Under the pieces are notes generated by a model, which saw only the letters and a program-made list of their open reading frames with translations, did not search any database and had not been told where the DNA came from. Positions 10,907-21,955 of a stretch of DNA of 64,000 nt are shown piece by piece (position 1 is the first letter of the stretch; each line of letters opens with the position of its first letter). Made by a program: the position numbers and the translations under genes. Origin of the DNA: Plutella xylostella (Eukaryota; Arthropoda; Insecta; Lepidoptera; Plutellidae). The DNA lies in contig NC_064006.1 in assembly GCF_932276165.1 (NCBI RefSeq), positions 6,400,501 to 6,464,500 on the forward strand, given 5' to 3'.

Positions 10907-11057
10907 TACTCTTTCACGCCAAAACTACTGAACGGATTTGAATGAAATTTGGTATACATATGGTATAGACCCTGGGAAAGAACATAGGCTACTTTTTATC
11001 CCGGAATTCCCACGGGAAAACTTTTTAAGGCGAAGCGAAGCTCGCGGGAACAGCTAG
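10831..11057 (+). mobile_element. Helitron-like element (LEP1-type)
   Basis: Starts 5'-TCCTAAC and ends CTAG-3', inserted between A and T with no target duplication, as Helitrons do. A short GCGA...TCGC hairpin lies about 15 bp before the CTAG. It has a (GTCT)n block at about 10864-10908 and the recurring phrases ACGGATTTGAATGAAATT and CTACTTTTTATCCCGG. No ORF; non-autonomous. Related copies are at 32128-32351 and 32991-33180. Confidence 0.75.
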
Positions 11058-11880
11058 TAATAAATAAAAGTAATTTAATACTTTTTACTACTCACAAAAA
11101 TAGCTACTTAATGGACAACATTTCAAAAAACTAAAGCTGCTATAAATCGAAAACCATTTCGAGATTTAGCTCTAAAGGCCACAAAAAAAATGTTTTTGTA
11201 TTTTTTGGATGTATCATTTTCGAGAAAATCATGAAATAGTAAAAAAGTGCTGATGACGTCATGCATCAGGTGCGATGCATTTTGATGATCAAAGCCTATA
11301 GATTTAAAAACAAAGTAACTGTCACTTTCATTTTTGATTGACGTTGACGTTTTATCGTGAAGTTTTTGTTTATTTGGGTCATTTTCATAAATTCTGTTCT
11401 GACACTTTCTGACTATTTGTTTATTTATTATATATAATGGTTAGTACGTATTAAGAGATGACCTCTATATAATATGTCCCAGAGCATGCCACCGCCTACA
11501 CAGCTGAAAAAATGCTTCTGAAAAATGCTTCTGGTTATTTTTTTACATGATAAGTACTTTGTATCATCAATGTCATTTGAAAATGACCCATTTATTGGTT
11601 GGCATGTAAACAAAGTTTAAATGTCACTTGTCAGTGTCATTTATGTTTTTTTTCGAGACTAAGGCAATAGACAAAATTAAAAATTGAACCTAATATGTGA
11701 CGATACTTCCGGTTTTAAAATAATTAACTTTAAAGTTAAAAATAACATGCAAAAATTAATGTATATACAAAATAAAAAAATACGGGTCCTCTAATTTTCT
11801 ATAAATTTTCCGAATAGCTAATAAAAATATAGGGTAAAGAAAATGAAATGTTGTCCATTGAAATAAATTAAATGTAGACA

Positions 11881-12144
11881 TAAGGCGACCGAATGGCGTA
11901 GTGGTTAGTGAACCTGACTACTGAGCCGATGGTCCCGGGTTCGATTCCCGGCTGGGGCAGATATTTGTTTAAACACAGATATTGGTTCTCGGGTCTTGGA
12001 TGTGCCCGTAAAATGGCAATAGGCCCGCCCCCTATTACATTGGGACTAACATAACACTCTGGCGAAAAGTGGGTACAGCAATGCACCTCTGCCTACCCCG
12101 CAAGGGAGTACATTAGTACAAGGCGTGAGTGCATGTTTTTTTTT
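11881..12144 (+). mobile_element. SINE family 1, full copy with poly(T) tail
   Basis: The head is tRNA-like with an A box (TGGCGTAGTGG) and a B box (GGTTCGATTCC). The body includes GGCCCGCCCCCTATTACATT and the tail CGTGAGTGCATG followed by a run of T. The 8-bp target duplication TGTAGACA lies at 11873-11880 and 12145-12152, so both ends are defined and the poly(T) belongs to the element. Confidence 0.85.
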
Positions 12145-12281
12145 TGTAGACAAAAGTTAGGAAATATAAACCAAGTTGTTAATTTTATTTTAGTTTTTAC
12201 TTTAATAATTGTTCTTTTTCAATCCCGTTACTCCTCCGAGGAGTCTGGGGCTGACACCAGGCGCTTCCATGCTTCTCTGTC

Positions 12282-12317
12282 GTGGGCCAGCAAGTGGGCC
12301 AGCAAGTGGGCCAGCAA
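12282..12317. repeat. Three copies of a 12-bp unit
   Basis: GTGGGCCAGCAA is repeated three times in tandem. A 12-bp unit keeps the frame, but no surrounding gene is recognised. Confidence 0.6.
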
Positions 12318-12775
12318 CTTTAATAATTACCAATTATTATTTGAAATTTGCAATGTACCTACCGACCGAATAATTATCCTTTGAAGTACAAACCCAAGGG
12401 GCGAAACCCACTTATTTAGAGCCCGAAGCGGCATCAAACCAGTCAGTTAACTGCGACCGTACTTTTGCATCAGCAGCCATCTCGCAAACAATGATTATTC
12501 AGTCGAAGAACCTTTCAGAACGAGGGTACCATGTTTACGGGGAAAAAGTCAGACAATTTCCAACGCAAAATGGGGTTGAAATGAAAAACCCCGCATAGAT
12601 AGACGGCAAAAGTCAAAAAGACAAACAATGCAATCCGAAAAACAAGGCATCAATAACTGCAACGCGGGAGTGAGACAGCCATACAGTCACTATGTGCAGG
12701 AGTGAGATAGCAGTATTTTTATAGTTTCCCTGCGGTGTTAGCATACATGACAGTGCTTTGTTCGCGCTATGTTCA

Positions 12776-12810
12776 GCGCGAAATGGCGCGAAAGTCTTTG
12801 TTTTGGCGCC
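12776..12810. promoter_or_regulatory. Cluster of three E2F-like sites
   Basis: GCGCGAAA (12776), GGCGCGAAA (12785) and TTTTGGCGCC (12801) lie within 35 bp in intron 2. They match the E2F/DP consensus TTTSGCGC on one strand or the other. Functional role unproven. Confidence 0.3.
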
Positions 12811-14690
12811 AACGAGATGTGGCTGTTTGGAATGGAACCGCGGGCACAGACACACTGGCCGGTTCGCAGAATGGAATTACTTCGAATTTCAAATTTCGTT
12901 GAGCGTGTATCCTCTTTGGTTCTGACCTATTTTGTGATTGAGTTCACTGTTTGTAGTTTCATAGGGCCAAACGTATTAGGTATTGCTTCTGAAAATTTAG
13001 GGAATAACAAGAAAATACAAAATGCTGCATTTGCTACAATCATGAGATTATGTTACTTACCACGAAATTATAATTTATTAGTGGGGCTGATTCCGAATTG
13101 TTTACTGTCAAATTGTTAATGTCTAATATTGTTAAAAAAACAGTCATCTTAAAGAGACACTTTATAAGATTGGACTCACAGTTTTTAATGAAACAAGTGC
13201 AAAGCCGAAACGAAATAAAAATTAAAGCAGTGATGGTCACCGTATGACCGTCAAATCCCCCAACAATTATTAATTCCTACTTAAAAAGGTGTGAATACCC
13301 ACAGAGCGATGTAAAACAATCAGTGTCGGCTGTAACTCGAGACATCGCAGGATCGATTGTTAGTTGATCCTTAGATTAACAATAAGCGAACTAGATGGAG
13401 CGTCAGTGCAAAAGACACGTGTCAACAAATAACACGTAATTTTCACCACTGAGCTCTTATTTGGAATTAATTTTGTTAGAAGATTTGCAACTTTAAAGAG
13501 TTGTGAATAGATTGAACTTAAAACGGTTTGACAGTAAACAAAATGCGGGCAGTTTTTTTGCTTAGTTTTTGTACGTGACACACCATCTGGTCGTGTATTG
13601 TTCATCTAAGGTTGAATCGATTACTAGCTGCAATCTGATGCGTCCAGGAAGCCATAGAGAGCGGACCTTCTGTCACTACGTACAAGCCTTAGAATAACTT
13701 GCTTAATGTGAATAAATGAATTCAATTCTATTCTAACTAAAAATCTCACCTCGGTAGTTGATCTAGATTATATCTTAGAAACTTAAAACTGTGTACCATG
13801 TTTTGATTAACTGCTGTTTGGTATACCATATTGATAAATAAAAGTGTTTAAAATTGTAAATAAATCTTAGAGAAAATAGTGAATATTCGCCTCCCCGCCA
13901 CCATTGTATCAAAATCTGCCTGTACATATTTAATTATGACTATTTTAAGGTTACGTTGCGAATGAAGAAGATTAAAGCAAAAAAATAATATTTTATGTTA
14001 GCTACTGCTACTTACACAGATTTTATTATGAAAGATCATAAGTGTGCATATTTCACTATAGCGTTCATTACAAAACTCTCAAGTGTACACTAGGCCAAAG
14101 AAATCGCGCCCGCTTTACAAAACAAATCGTCAGCTACTTACTAGAAATGTGTCAAATTGCTCAATCGCAGGCACTAAGACCACTCGACCGTGCATACGCC
14201 ATGTAATACAGATTACAGACAATACTATAATTGGATTTCACAATACAATGGTCAATACAAATGTGTTGATTTCCAATGAAATGGAAGCCATAGGAGAGGT
14301 TTTAATTCGATTCTCTTTATGTGTCACATTGTGTGTTTACTTAAATGAGGAAAGGTCGTGACGTTTCACTTTGGCTTTCAGTTAATTTAAGTTGAATTTA
14401 GTCTCATCGGATAGTGATACCAATTTAGTTATAATTAATGGGCTTGCAGTCTACCTACCTATGTTAAGCGCGCTCCAGACTCTCGAAAATCTACACGAGA
14501 CGTAGCGAGTACTGTAGTGTAGACCCTATTCGGCACAGCTCGCCAGTAGTTTTAAAAGTGAATAGTTTTGTCCAAACCAGAGACAAAACCTCTCGTAGAC
14601 AGTGTGAATCGAGATTTAGAAAACCAGCCTAGCCTTTCAAAAGCCTTTAGATCCTAAAACCAAGATCTCAACTCCCATCTCTTGTTACAG

Positions 14691-15331
14691 AGGACTCAAC
14701 AACCAACGAGGAAGGGTCAGCGACGGGGTCCCCCCGCGCGCGGTCCCCGCCCCGCGCCGCCACCCCGCCGTCGCCCTCGCGCTCGTCCCCGCGCTCCCCT
14801 CGCCTCCACCCCGCGCTCTACCAGCCAGCAGACCAGAACGACTCCGACCCTGATGTAGACGAGAGCGATGATTTCGACAAAGACGAGAAGCGAGACCCTA
14901 ACCAGTCGCTGGGCAAACGAAAGAAGAAAACTCGGACGGTCTTCAGCCGATCCCAAGTCTTCCAGCTCGAGACTACCTTCGACATGAAACGGTATTTGAG
15001 CAGCTCCGAACGCGCTGGCTTAGCTGCTAGTCTGCACCTGACGGAGACGCAAGTGAAGATCTGGTTCCAGAACCGACGGAATAAGTGGAAGAGGCAGCTA
15101 GCGGCTGAACTAGAGGCGGCAAATATGGCGCATGCTGCTCAAAGATTGGTGCGCGTCCCTATTCTGTACCACGAGTCGCGGCCGACGGGCATGCCGCACA
15201 CACCCATGCCATTACACCCGCAGTTCTCCAATGAGCCTGGAGTGTACTTCCAGCCCCAAGCCCCGCAGCAGCTCCAACCGCTGCCACCCTCGCCAGTCAC
15301 CTCCAGAGCGCCGCTCTCCGGACTCGTCTAG
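14691..15331 (+). CDS. Hmx: HMX homeobox protein, coding exon 3 with homeodomain
   Basis: The last exon finishes codon 130 and encodes residues 131-342, ending with TAG at 15329. Residues 143-167 are Ser/Pro/Arg-rich and 180-198 strongly acidic. The homeodomain is residues 207-266 (14921-15100) with R5, F8, L16, W48, F49, Q50, N51 and R53 all in place. The recognition helix reads TQVKIWFQNRRNKWK. Directly after it comes the HMX-specific block AELEAANM and then QRLVRVPILYHE, which separates HMX from other NK classes. The C-terminus is Pro/Gln-rich. HMX proteins bind CAAGTG-type sites and act as developmental regulators. Family assignment is very secure. Confidence 0.95.
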
Positions 15332-16038
15332 CTGCCACTAGATGGCGCTGATAGCATGTTCTCTGACGGACGGTGTTAGTGGATGTGCGGACTAGTCAAA
15401 TTATGAATGCCAAATTTGTGTAGTGTTTAAGGGTTTAAGTGTAAATTATGCTGTAACTAAGATGTGGTAATCGTAACGTACAAAACTATCATTCGAAATT
15501 GTTGTAAATGATTGTAAATAAGGAGCGTAGGAGTATTTGTAATTCAACGTAAATAAATATTTATTCGATTAGGTTTAAGTGTAAATAAATGTTAGGTGTA
15601 CAAGAACTGATTATGCTTTGTTAGAACGTAAGTATGAATTTGAAGTTTTATGACATGAGGCAACGAAATATTCAATCTTCATTATTATTGAAAGCAGTAC
15701 TGAAAGCTCACCTTTACTGGAACACTTAATATCCTTATCCTTATTTTACTATGTTTCCCAAATTTAAAATCTATCTATGTAAGTACAAAGAAAATTTCCC
15801 ATAAATTACATAAGTACAGAGGAAGAAAAGATGTCTTAAAAGATATAGGATTAGAATTAATTTGCTAGGTCGCCACGTTACGCCATGTCGCTTCGGCATA
15901 GTCTTGTAAATGCTAAGCGTAAATGAATAATCCTTTTCATGTCTTAATGTTATTTATTGATAGTAGGTGAGAGATCTTTGTCATTATTGTACTGTAATTA
16001 TAATTATTATGATAACGCTGAAGTAAGGTGAAAATAAA
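15332..16038 (+). other. Hmx: Hmx 3' untranslated region with candidate poly(A) signals
   Basis: AT-rich sequence after the stop. AATAAA occurs at 15552, 15584 and 16033. The first two are closely spaced and the third would give a UTR of about 700 bases. No ORF is present. Confidence 0.55.
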
Positions 16039-16142
16039 ACAAATTATTGCAATATTTTACGCCTTTTAATTATTTATTCACAGTTATCCACAGCTATTGA
16101 GTACCTCAGTACCCACCACCGTTGATTTTTTTTAGCTGGGTA

Positions 16143-16286
16143 AAGCTGCGTACAGACCGGCCAAACGAACGCCAACAAACGGGTTACGTTGACCTTCATG
16201 CTGCAATCTGACCCTGTATGTATAAATATCCATCGTTGGGCGTTCGCCGGTGGGCCGTTCATCGTGGGCCGGTTTGTACGCAGCTT
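16143..16286. mobile_element. MITE with 20-bp termini, just downstream of Hmx
   Basis: AAGCTGCGTACAGACCGGCC at 16143-16162 is repeated inverted at 16267-16286 with one mismatch. The similarity continues inward with more differences. The core is about 100 bp with no ORF. Confidence 0.6.
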
Positions 16287-16330
16287 AAGGTAGGGTGACT
16301 GCGGATGTTGTCGACTTAGTTAAAAAGAAA

Positions 16331-16600
16331 TACGACCGAATGGCGTAGTGGTTAGTGACCCTGACTACTGAGCCGATGGTCCCGGGTTCGATTCCCGGCT
16401 GGGGCAGATATTTGTTTAAACACAGATATTTGTTCTCAGGTCTTGGATGTGCCCGTAAAATGGCAATAGGCCCGCCCCCTATTACATTGGGACTAACATA
16501 CACTCTGGCGAAAAGTGGGTGCAGCAATGCACCTCTGCCTACCCCGCAAGGGAGTACATTAGTACAAGGCGCGAGTGCGTGTTTTTTTTTTTTTTTTTTT
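16331..16600 (+). mobile_element. SINE family 1, full copy with poly(T) tail
   Basis: Same head, body and tail as 11881-12144, ending in about 20 T. No clean target duplication could be found. Its translated B-box region gives false ORFs. Confidence 0.8.
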
Positions 16601-16634
16601 ATGAACTTGTGAATCATCAAAAAGCACAAAATTA

Positions 16635-17925
16635 CGAGGGCTACACCGAAAAGATCGGGAATAGAATACTTAGGAATAAATTAGAGTGAAACCTTTTTGG
16701 TGTATCAAATGTAGTGTTTTTTCAAACATAATTCCATTTTCGAATTTTAAAAAAAGTAAAAAATAAAAGATTATTGACCATTTGAATTTGACAAGTCGGT
16801 GTAAAAAATGGAGCTTACGCGGGAACATTTCCGTGCAATAATTTTTCACAACTTTCGTCGAGGTTTATCTCAAGAACAATGTCTCGCCGAGCTTGTTTCT
16901 ATTTATAAACTTGAAGCACCAAGTAAAACGAATATATATCGTTGGTATTCTGAGTTTCGCCGTGGACGTTCCTCTCTTACCACAGTCCCTTCTACTGGTC
17001 GGCCAAAAACAGCGGTAACACAAGATAACATCGATGCTGTACGCCAGTTAATAAAAGAAGATAGACATGTGACATACGAGCAGATTCGGGCTTCTCTCAG
17101 CATTGGTATGACAGCCATTCAAACCATTTTACATGAAGAACTGGGTGTCAAGAAGTTAGTTTCGCGCTGGGTGCCCCACCGTTTGACCGAGGAACAAAAG
17201 TCGGCTCGTGTTAATTGGTGTCGATCTGCTCTGCAACGGTTCAATGGAGGCAGTTCAAATGCTGTCTACAATATCGTCTCTGGTGATGAATCGTGGATTT
17301 ATTCATATGAGCCCGAAAGAAAACATCAATCGGCAGTTTGGGTCTTCGAAGGTGAGGTCAAGCCAACAAAAGTTATTCGCTCACGCAGCGTGTCGAAAAA
17401 AATGGTCGCTTCGTTTGTATCGAAAACTGGCCATGTGGCTACGATTCCATTACAAGAACAAAGGACGGTTACTGCTGATTGGCACACAACAGTTTGTTTG
17501 CCGGAAGTCGTAAGAGAACTTCGTAAAACTAACCCGAATCGTCGTATAATCCTTCACCACGATAATGCAAGCTCTCATACCGCTCGCAAAACAAGAACGT
17601 TTTTAAATATGGAAAACGTGGAGTTGATGGACCATCCTCCGTATAGCCCTGATCTGAGCCCCAATGATTATTTTACATTCCCAAGAATTAAAGATATGCT
17701 ACGTGGTCAACGGTTTAGCGGCCCAGAAGAGGCGGTCGAAGCTTACAAATCAGCTGTTTTGACAGTATCCACTTCAGACTGGAATTACTGTTTCAATGAT
17801 TGGTTTAATCGAATGAAAAAGTGCATTGAATGTCACGGAGACTACTTTGAAAAACAATAAAAGTAAATAATATTATGATATCTTTGTACTTTTTTCTATT
17901 CCCGATCATTTCGGTATCGCCCTCG
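16635..17925 (+). mobile_element. mariner transposon, apparently complete
   Basis: A 1,291-bp element flanked by TA on both sides. The termini begin CGAGGGC and match as inverted repeats over about 32 bp with three mismatches (internal GATCGGGAATAGAA on the left). Size, TA target and encoded DD34D transposase all fit the mariner family. Confidence 0.92.
16808..17860 (+). CDS. mariner transposase
   Basis: A 350-residue intact ORF, the usual length for mariner. The N-terminal third holds a helix-turn-helix pair for binding the terminal repeats (for example LSQEQCLAELVSIYK and RPKTAVTQDNIDAVRQLIK). The linker motif WVPHRLT is followed by the DDE/D catalytic domain, with D160 in SGDESW, D252 in HHDNASSH and D287 in YSPDLSPND. 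The last two are separated by 34 residues, which defines DD34D mariner. All three acidic residues are kept and there are no stops or frameshifts, so the enzyme may be functional. It lies 173 bp inside the left terminus and 65 bp from the right, the normal layout. Confidence 0.93.
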   Translation: MELTREHFRAIIFHNFRRGLSQEQCLAELVSIYKLEAPSKTNIYRWYSEFRRGRSSLTTVPSTGRPKTAVTQDNIDAVRQLIKEDRHVTYEQIRASLSIGMTAIQTILHEELGVKKLVSRWVPHRLTEEQKSARVNWCRSALQRFNGGSSNAVYNIVSGDESWIYSYEPERKHQSAVWVFEGEVKPTKVIRSRSVSKKMVASFVSKTGHVATIPLQEQRTVTADWHTTVCLPEVVRELRKTNPNRRIILHHDNASSHTARKTRTFLNMENVELMDHPPYSPDLSPNDYFTFPRIKDMLRGQRFSGPEEAVEAYKSAVLTVSTSDWNYCFNDWFNRMKKCIECHGDYFEKQ

Positions 17926-18119
17926 TAAGGAAATGTAAAACTACGGATTCATAAGTTCTAGTGAAAACGTTTGCAGGTCAGTAGATTACATCAATAGGTC
18001 TCATTCCGACATGATTTGTTTTTAATGCGAACCATCACCTTCCCCTGACTCCCTGAGCTATGATCGCCTAAATAACGTTACAATTTGCAGTCACGATATT
18101 TTCAAATAAATTTTCAAAC

Positions 18120-18260
18120 ACACGTCGCCATTTTGTCAAGATGGCTATCGATAAACAGCATAGCGAGGGCGGCAAGTGTCGGCGCGCGCTAAACACCACA
18201 TCCGGTCCCTGAGGTTAGCTACTTCCGGTCAGAGGGTACGGGCTGCCACGTGGTTTTATA
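18120..18260. promoter_or_regulatory. Candidate promoter with DRE, Pho/YY1-like and E-box motifs
   Basis: A GC-rich patch with GCCAT and ATGGC in inverted order (18127-18145), the DREF site TATCGATA (18146-18153), an ETS-like ACTTCCGG and the E-box CACGTG near 18246. DRE and E-box are core elements of insect housekeeping promoters. No transcript can be traced from it. Confidence 0.3.
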
Positions 18261-18320
18261 AGGTTATAAGCGTGTGAATCGAGGGAGTATTATGGAGAAT
18301 TGAATTACGCTGCTTAAAAT

Positions 18321-18405
18321 ACTGGCAGAAAATGGTTTTAGCATTAAGTCCACCCTTTGAACTTTTATTTTTAATAGGTATTTACAATAAAGAATTAAAT
18401 AAAAT
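18321..18405 (+). mobile_element. LINE 3'-end fragment related to the CR1-group element at 52.8-57.5 kb
   Basis: CTGGCAGAAAATGGTTTTAG and TTAGCATTAAGTCCACC closely match the segment near 57375-57415. It ends with an AATAAA and an A-rich tail. A 5'-truncated remnant. Confidence 0.6.
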
Positions 18406-18417
18406 ACGTAAAAAGCT

Positions 18418-18551
18418 GGGTTACTCTATCTATACTGACGGAATACGATAGAATGAGAGCTGTCGTGCAATCAGCATGGTTGGTTGGTACAACGAGATAG
18501 AGTCGTGGCTCACTCCGAAACTTAGTTTTTCGTCAGTATAGAGTGACCCCC
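18418..18551. mobile_element. MITE with GTCACTCTATACTGACG termini, copy 1
   Basis: The left end GGGTTACTCTAT...TACTGACGG and the right end CGTCAGTATAGAGTGACCC form inverted repeats. The core contains GAGAGCTGTCGTGCAATC, which is shared with 45536-45669. No ORF. Confidence 0.6.
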
Positions 18552-20410
18552 ACCCCAGGCCCCGCGCCAATTTCATGGCACCTGAAAAATTAACTTGAAG
18601 TGGTCTAGGGTTTGTCTCTTCAGTGAAAGAAGCCGTCAAGAATAGCGTCAGTAGCTGACTGCCCGGTACGATTTGTAATAATACAGTGAGAGTCACTGGC
18701 TGAACTTAAAATTACAACAAGTATTTGTGCAACTCATAAGGCGTGTGATGAAGCTGTATAAAACGTAAGTACTAAGTAAATTCTAAAACTATTTATGTAA
18801 TTAAGTAAAACTTTGTGCCAAGTAATAACTAAATATCATAACAGAGCTGTTAATGTAGACTCCACTACAATTTCGCCATAGCCAGAAAGCGATAACCATA
18901 AATATGTATGAATTATTACCCCCAAAACATTATCTAACACCCATCGCGAACGACCTCGTTAAAAAAAACACAAAACTATCATTAGTCACGAATATTAGAT
19001 ATTATTTACAATATTACACCCAAAAAGCCAATACATTTCAATGTCTGTCGGCTCTTAATTAAGATATCTATTTAATTAAGCGATTCGCAATTTTATTCGA
19101 TTATTACTTCATATAAAAAAACTACACAAAACACACTCTTATCTCGATAATGCTGGCGTATCACGCAAGCAGGACCATTACCATAAAGCAATTTGGATTT
19201 TATCGGTCCGTAATAGAGATTACATTGGTTTATCACGACAATTCTCTAATTATCTTCCTGACATGGCTTTAACTGTACCTTGGCAAAGCAAACCGAACCT
19301 TAAAACTACCGCAACAAACGCCAACATTCAGAAATAATTACTGTAAACCTAAGACACTGTATTTATTGGATTGGCGCTCTATATCAGGTTAATAGAGTTT
19401 AGATTGCATTGAGAAGCGGTATCAGCGCCATCTAACGTTTGAAAATGTCGAGTGAGGAACTCAGGAATCTTAATTTAATTAAAATTCGATCGTTTTTATC
19501 GCGCGATCGCGCGTGCCCCGGAGTGCCGCCACGCTCCGACTGTTACCGGGACGCCGTTTTGTCCCTTTTAACTGTCACTTCACTAATAAAAACTTTTATT
19601 TTTAATTTCGTGAGTGCACACTCTTTTCTAAGTGGCCTTAACGATTTTTACACAGTCCCAACCCTGCAGTACTCACTGTCTCATTTATCGCAGTTTTTTT
19701 TCCTGTCACATCATGACATCACAATGTCATTTTAGAACTTTTAATTGCATAAGCTTATTAAGTATCCGGTTCATATTATCTTACATGAATAAAACCGTAG
19801 ATAGAGGAACACGATAAACCTTTTAAATTACACGGCGAAGTCAACAAGAACATGAGGGATGGCCGATTCCGTGAACTAACGATATCAGAGTCCATTAATA
19901 ACATGTTAAGAGGTAATTTACGCAAACTGACAGTTTTTGTATCATCGACACGTTGGCATAATAGCGGGTTCCATTGCCGCTCTGTTTGTTTTTGTTTTTA
20001 AAACTTGTAATTATTCAAATTTGGAACAGCAGATGCGGCATAAATGCGCGCGGTAATCGATTTGGTCCGAACACGATAGTCGGGTTAATTTCGGGTGGGC
20101 CCAGTTTTTTGGCCGCCATTGTAAATTAATGGGCTGCTTAATTGCTCTTTGAATTTAATAACAATTATATGCGTTAATGATACGTGAATCGGATGACAGT
20201 GTTGTAATGCTTTACTTTTAATGGAATTTATTCATTTGCGCAATTAATTTAATATGAATTTAGTGTTTGTAGCATTATTAAATCTACGTACCTAGTAGGC
20301 TATAAGTAGGTATTGTTATTTTATGTTTCAGATTTTGTTATGTAAGTATAGTTGTTAATTATGTGGAGTCGGAAGAAAACATTGAAATCTATTATTAACA
20401 TAATATACAT
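18552..20410. other. Intergenic sequence, no gene seen
   Basis: AT-rich. Parts near 19050-19260 and 20030-20260 are dense in TAATTA/TTAATT homeodomain-type cores. The open frame at 19439-19735 has no domain and no repeat support. Confidence 0.4.
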
Positions 20411-20746
20411 ATGCACTCACGACTGTAATCCCCGAAGGGGTAGTCAGAGGTGGCCCTTAAGCGAGCCACCCACTTTTCGCAGCACATTTGTACTCACGTG
20501 ATAGGTTGCGAACCATATCGCCGTTTTGGGATGAGTACAATGCACTTAGGATACACATCTAGAATCTAGATGTGCAGGTTTCCTCACGATGTTTTCCATC
20601 ACCGTAAGAGCACGTGGTATTATTGTACTTAAACTCCTTAATTGAAAACACAATTGAAAGAATTCATTGGTACAGGCCAGGATTTCAACCCACGGCCTCT
20701 CGATTGAGAGGACGAGGCCTTATCCATTACGTTACGCTGTTATTAT
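20411..20746 (-). mobile_element. SINE family 2, full-length copy
   Basis: On the minus strand the head is tRNA-like, with an A box-like GTAATGGATAAGG and a B box GGGTTGAAATCC. The body holds GAAAACATCGTGAGGAAACC, and the 3' tail holds GCGAAAAGTGGGTG, CACCTCTGACTACCCC and GTGAGTGCATATG. The tail matches SINE family 1 although the heads differ. Confidence 0.7.
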
Positions 20747-21429
20747 CAAACATTATATTTTTTTCTATAATAACATTAGCTAACCTAACCACACTAACAA
20801 TAAGTCCCGTAAAAACTAAATGTTAAGGACCGTGATACATAGGTAGGCATGCATATAGGTGCTGCACCCTAACAATTAAATTAATAAATCAATTACCAAG
20901 TTTATTTTTTTCTAAACTATTTATAAAAAAAATATTAAGTTCGATGGGATGATGAATGCAACATATAAAATGAAATGAAAATTAACTCATTTCTAGCCGT
21001 TCAAAATAAAATAAGTATTAGGTTGTTTTTAACGAGCGTATTCCGTGATCAGACTATGTTCATGAAAAAGAAAAGCTTCAACTTAAGGGGAAGTCCTTCC
21101 ACCATGATGGGAAAACCTAGGATCTAGTAATAGCTGTAAGTACCTAGTGTTTGTCACCGACAAAAATAAGAAGAAGAATGGAAAGTAAGGTAGCAAAATA
21201 ATATTGGTTACTGACATTACAGTGCCTAAGTAAGTATCCTGCATGCTTACAATAGTTACAATGTAGGTGTTAGTAAAGTCAAGTTCTGATTGTGTATACT
21301 TACTCATAATACCTAGGTATTGTATCTTTATAGGAGTCCTTCTTTATAAATTTGTCTTTATTTTTTAGTTAGGGACTTAAGAGGAGAGTATAGCTTCGCG
21401 ATCCTAGCGAAATAGGTATTTAGGAAAAG

Positions 21430-21640
21430 TATTGCTGTCGCTCGTGCACTCGCCCGCGCCGGGCACCGCACACACACATGCAAGTAGCGTCACGCACACA
21501 TCGATGGACGCTGCCGCTGCCGCGCCGCCGCGCCGGTTGGCGAGAAATTGCGACCAAACACGGAGTGTCTTCGTCTTACCTTCATATTATTATTTCTGTG
21601 TTGTGCTTGTGAGTTGTGACTTGTGAGCGAAACTTGAAAT
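21430..21640 (+). promoter_or_regulatory. GC-rich patch, possible promoter or first exon
   Basis: About 130 bp of CpG-rich sequence (GCTGCCGCTGCCGCGCCGCC) stands out from AT-rich flanks, followed by T-rich and GT-rich sequence. The short ORF across it shows no domain. It could be a first exon of an unknown transcript, but nothing confirms this. Confidence 0.25.
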
Positions 21641-21955
21641 TATTGAAGATAAATAGAAAGAAGTATAAGTAATTAGTGATAATTTCATGTGAGTAAGTAT
21701 TTTATTATGTAGGTAATTACCTACCTAGTAACGAGCTAGTAGGTAAGTACATAAAATTGATTTTTGATTATTGGAAAATAGACCTTTTGCCGGTACTTGG
21801 ACTATAATTTTGTATGTAAGGTTATTTACATCTATACAGTGAAACTAAAAAACATTATGATAGTTTTGTAAAAATATAAGTTTATAAGTACCTACTAACA
21901 AAGTTTCGGGGCTGTTTATAAATCTTGAGTTGTCTTAGTATTTATTTCTTTTAGC

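Larger units (their letters stand above)
10055..14690 (+). other. Hmx intron 2
   Basis: A 4,636-bp intron from GTAGGT to CTTGTTACAG. It holds a SINE fragment (10155-10325), a Helitron-like element (10831-11057), a full SINE (11881-12144), a 12-bp minirepeat (12282-12317) and a cluster of E2F-like sites (12776-12810). The stretch 12820-14690 shows nothing recognisable; its short open frames have no protein-like composition. Confidence 0.8.

Noticed and set aside
10864..10908. CRISPR-like short repeat
   Set aside because: It is an uninterrupted GTCT microsatellite inside a Helitron-like element, with no spacers.
11881..11955. A tRNA gene at the SINE head (and at 16331, 37979 and 42337)
   Set aside because: A and B boxes are present, but each copy is joined to the same SINE body and has target duplications, so these are SINE heads and not functional tRNAs.
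12133..12384. Small protein with WASKWASKWAS
   Set aside because: The repeat is a 12-bp minirepeat starting right after a SINE tail; no other protein-like feature.
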